From Cellulosimicrobium sp. ES-005 (GTDB lineage Bacteria; Actinomycetota; Actinomycetes; Actinomycetales; Cellulomonadaceae): a stretch of 64,000 nucleotides of DNA. Positions 60,578 through 64,000 of the stretch are shown here, in pieces. Numbering within the stretch: position 1 is the first letter of the stretch; every line of letters starts with the position of its first letter. The position numbers and the translations under genes are program-made. The stretch is taken from NCBI RefSeq assembly GCF_040448685.1, contig NZ_CP159290.1:4402001-4466000 (forward strand). The letters are read 5' to 3'. The notes below the pieces were generated by a model. It was not told where the DNA came from, made no database searches, and worked only from the letters and a program-made list of their open reading frames with translations.

Positions 60578-61888
60578 GTGCCGCGCACTCTCGCACCGCC
60601 GCTGCGCTCGGACGCGCACCCGCGCCGCCCCGACGCGCGCCGCGACGCCCGCTCGGTCCGCGCCGCCTACCGCTCCTTCCTCGTCGACGGCGTGCTCCCG
60701 CCCGGCATCCACCCCGTGGTGGCCGACTCGTGGCGCCGGTCCGTGCACAGCGGCGTCGACCCCGAGGGTCCGCGCACCGGCTCCGGGCTCGCCCACGACG
60801 ACCTCGTCGCCTACCGCGACGCCCACCCGCTGGCGTCCGTCATGCCGGTGGTGCGCGAGCTCGTCGTCGACGCCGCGGCCGACGACGGCCTGGCCGTCGC
60901 GGTGTCCGACGACGCGGGCCGGCTCCTGTGGGTCGAGGGCAGCCGCTCCCTGCGGGACGCCGTCGAGCGCGTCGGGTTCGTCGAGGGATCGGTGTGGCGC
61001 GAGGAGCGGGTCGGGACGAACGCGCCCGGCACCGCGCTCGCCGCGCGCCGCGCCGTGCAGGTGCTCGGCGCCGAGCACTTCTCGCGCCCCGTCCAGGCGT
61101 TCAGCTGCACGGCGGTCCCCATCCACGAGCCCGGGACCGGCCGCGTCCTCGGCGTCCTCGACGTCACGGGCCGGCAGTCGGCCGCCTCGGGCGTCGTGCT
61201 CTCGCTCGTGCGCGCCACGGTGCTGAGCCTCGAGCGTGAGCTGGCCCAGCGCGTGGCGGCGCCGACGACCGACGGCACCGGGGCCGTCCCCGCGCCACCG
61301 CACGACGGCGCGCCCGAGCTGCTCGTGCTCGGGTCGTCGCCCGTCCTCCGCGCCCCGGACGGCCTCGGGCACCGCCTCTCCCTGCGGCACGCCGAGATCC
61401 TCGCGCTGCTCGCGGTGCACCCGCGCGGCCTGTCCGCGGACGAGCTCGCCGTGCTCCTGCACCCGGGCCACCTCTCCGACGTCACGGTGCGCGCCGAGGT
61501 CTCGCGCCTGCGCCGCGTCGCCGGCCCGCTCCTCGCCGGGTCCCGCCCGTACCGGCTCGCGCGCCCGCTGCGCACGGACGCGGACGACGTGCGCGACCTG
61601 CTCGCCGTCGGCGACGTCCGGGCAGCGATCGCCGCCTATCGCGCGCCGCTCCTCCCGCGCTCCGGCGCGCCCGCCGTCGAGCGGCTGCGTGCCGAGCTCG
61701 CGGCCGAGCTCCGCACGGCCGCCGTCTCCGCACGCGACGCCGACGTCCTCGACGCCTGGACCCGCACCGACGACGGCGCCGAGGACCACGCGGCGTGGAC
61801 CCTCCTCCAGGGCCTCGCCGACCCCGGGAGCCCGCGCTGGGTCCGCGCGCGCGCCCACCTCGACCTCCTCGACGACGACCTGGGCTGA
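60578..61888 (+). CDS. GAF-domain transcriptional regulator (AcoR-like, no AAA+ domain)
   Basis: 436 aa. Residues about 20-215 resemble the AcoR N-terminal GAF region: VVADSWRRSVHSGVDPE, VAVSDDAGRLLWVEGSRSLR, SVWREERVGTNAPGTALA and HFSRPVQAFSCTAVPI. The C-terminal half (LSLRHAEILALLAVHPRGLS onward) looks like a winged helix, and the sigma-54 AAA+ domain is missing. Such regulators sit beside acetaldehyde dehydrogenase and DUF779 genes. GTG 60578 with GGGAGG 4 nt upstream. Confidence 0.82.
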   Translation: MPRTLAPPLRSDAHPRRPDARRDARSVRAAYRSFLVDGVLPPGIHPVVADSWRRSVHSGVDPEGPRTGSGLAHDDLVAYRDAHPLASVMPVVRELVVDAAADDGLAVAVSDDAGRLLWVEGSRSLRDAVERVGFVEGSVWREERVGTNAPGTALAARRAVQVLGAEHFSRPVQAFSCTAVPIHEPGTGRVLGVLDVTGRQSAASGVVLSLVRATVLSLERELAQRVAAPTTDGTGAVPAPPHDGAPELLVLGSSPVLRAPDGLGHRLSLRHAEILALLAVHPRGLSADELAVLLHPGHLSDVTVRAEVSRLRRVAGPLLAGSRPYRLARPLRTDADDVRDLLAVGDVRAAIAAYRAPLLPRSGAPAVERLRAELAAELRTAAVSARDADVLDAWTRTDDGAEDHAAWTLLQGLADPGSPRWVRARAHLDLLDDDLG

Positions 61889-61901
61889 CCGCCCGCACCG
61901 C

Positions 61902-61935
61902 TGCAACGGTCGTGCAACCCTCGGGCGCCTAGCGT
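61902..61935 (+). promoter_or_regulatory. Aldehyde dehydrogenase promoter and candidate activator sites
   Basis: TAGCGT (61930-61935) is a likely -10. TGCAAC occurs twice with 11-nt spacing (61902-61907, 61913-61918), on one helix face just upstream, where a regulator such as the GAF protein could bind. Confidence 0.45.
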
Positions 61936-62038
61936 CGTGCCACGGCGCGACGAGGCGCCGTGCCGCGCACCGCCGTCGGGCATCTCCCGCCCGGCCTCCC
62001 TGGGGGCGCGGCGAGCCAGCACTGCGAGGAGGCAGACG

Positions 62039-63562
<1,524 letters not shown>

Positions 63563-63577
63563 CCCTCGCTCCCTACC

Positions 63578-63640
63578 CCGCCGAACACGGGGTTGCTGTC
63601 GCTCTGATGTCCGGAAAGACAGCAACCCCGTTCTTGGCGG
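63578..63640 (+). terminator. Strong hairpin between aldehyde dehydrogenase and DUF779 genes (CCGCCGAAC type)
   Basis: 23-nt arms (63578-63600 and 63618-63640) with 3 mismatches, 15 nt after the dehydrogenase stop. It may terminate or attenuate transcription before the DUF779 gene. Confidence 0.75.
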
Positions 63641-63679
63641 CGCGCATTCTCGTTCTCGTCCCGTGCCCAGGAGGTCCTC

Positions 63680-64000
63680 GTGCCCGACGACGTACCCTCG
63701 CCTCACTCGGACCGCTCACCCGCGGGGCGAGTCGCGCTCACCGACGACGCCGCGGCGTTGCTCGCGCGGCTGCGGCCGGTCCACGGCGAGCTCATGTTCC
63801 ACCAGTCCGGCGGGTGCTGCGACGGGTCGTCGCCCATGTGCTACCCGCAGGGCGACTTCCTGCTCGGCGACGCCGACGTGCACCTCGGCGACCTCGCCGT
63901 CGTCCCGGACGACGGCGGACCGGGCGAGCCCGGCGGCGCGTGCGCGTTCACGGTGCCCGTGTGGATGAGCCGTGCGCAGTTCGAGTACTGGAAGCACACC
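63680..64000 (+). CDS. DUF779 protein, 3' truncated by window edge
   Basis: 107 residues visible. The invariant block LMFHQSGGCCDGSSPMCYP and FLLGDADVHLG identify DUF779; the end reads VWMSRAQFEYWKHT. The family is almost always next to acetaldehyde dehydrogenase genes; the Cys pair suggests metal or redox chemistry, but the function is not known. GTG 63680 with AGGAGG 5 nt upstream. Confidence 0.9.
   Translation, partial: MPDDVPSPHSDRSPAGRVALTDDAAALLARLRPVHGELMFHQSGGCCDGSSPMCYPQGDFLLGDADVHLGDLAVVPDDGGPGEPGGACAFTVPVWMSRAQFEYWKHT

Overview
This window is about 75% G+C with strong third-position GC bias. Many GTG starts, an AT-hook WhiB protein, mycoredoxin, UvrD2, a UPF0182 protein and a Zincin_2-type protease all point to an actinobacterium. 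The gene content fits Micrococcales (Cellulomonadaceae/Promicromonosporaceae, for example Cellulosimicrobium), but the genus is inference. I see no transposase, integrase, phage gene, rRNA or CRISPR array. The window reads as ordinary chromosome in which the repeats are the unusual part.

Layout. (1) 1-17.8 kb is an actinobacterial core block: the C-terminal half of an AdnB-like helicase-nuclease, a phosphotransferase, NudC, mycoredoxin, UvrD2, WhiB7 with a 400-nt regulated leader, a ThiF-like protein, a YgjP-type metallohydrolase, a Zincin_2 protease homologue, an epimerase-like protein, a PDZ-Lon membrane protease, a small conserved protein and UPF0182. As I recall it, this follows the mycobacterial Rv3201c-Rv3193c neighbourhood. 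(2) 18-31.2 kb is mixed: aldose epimerase, initiator tRNA-fMet, a polar amino-acid ABC transporter, a hemerythrin protein, a membrane Ser/Thr kinase, a DUF255 protein, DUF1918-DUF1876, acylphosphatase, a VanY peptidase, a DUF2235 hydrolase and a DsbA-like protein. (3) 31.2-32.0 kb is a gene-free, repeat-rich block, followed by NhaA. (4) 33.6-45.7 kb is a purine/molybdenum island: guanine deaminase, a purine permease, MoeA, MoaE, MoaA, XdhC, a FAD subunit, a fused 2Fe-2S/molybdopterin xanthine-dehydrogenase-type subunit and a MobA/MocA-like nucleotidyltransferase. Together they could convert guanine to xanthine to urate and supply part of the cofactor pathway. (5) 45.9-48.2 kb holds an SPFH-GYF protein and a zinc-ribbon membrane protein. 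(6) 48.2-55.8 kb holds an HxlR-controlled quinone-reductase-like gene, a stress protein, and an IclR/KDPG-aldolase/KDG-kinase group followed by an SDR and a bile-acid-symporter-like protein. (7) 55.8-64 kb holds SufE with a rhodanese, a methyltransferase, a class III aminotransferase with a LysR regulator, and a GAF regulator with an acetaldehyde-type dehydrogenase and DUF779.

The most unusual signal is a minisatellite with a period of 20-21 nt. It occurs at three places: six units overlapping the stop of the DsbA-like gene (31240-31363), two units before nhaA (31954-31994), and exactly four in-frame 21-nt units (42502-42585) that form the linker of the fused dehydrogenase subunit. A second recurrent signal is a set of long hairpins whose outer arms begin CCGCCGAAC. 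A third is frequent leaderless architecture: about fifteen genes have a -10 hexamer 6-8 nt before the start codon.
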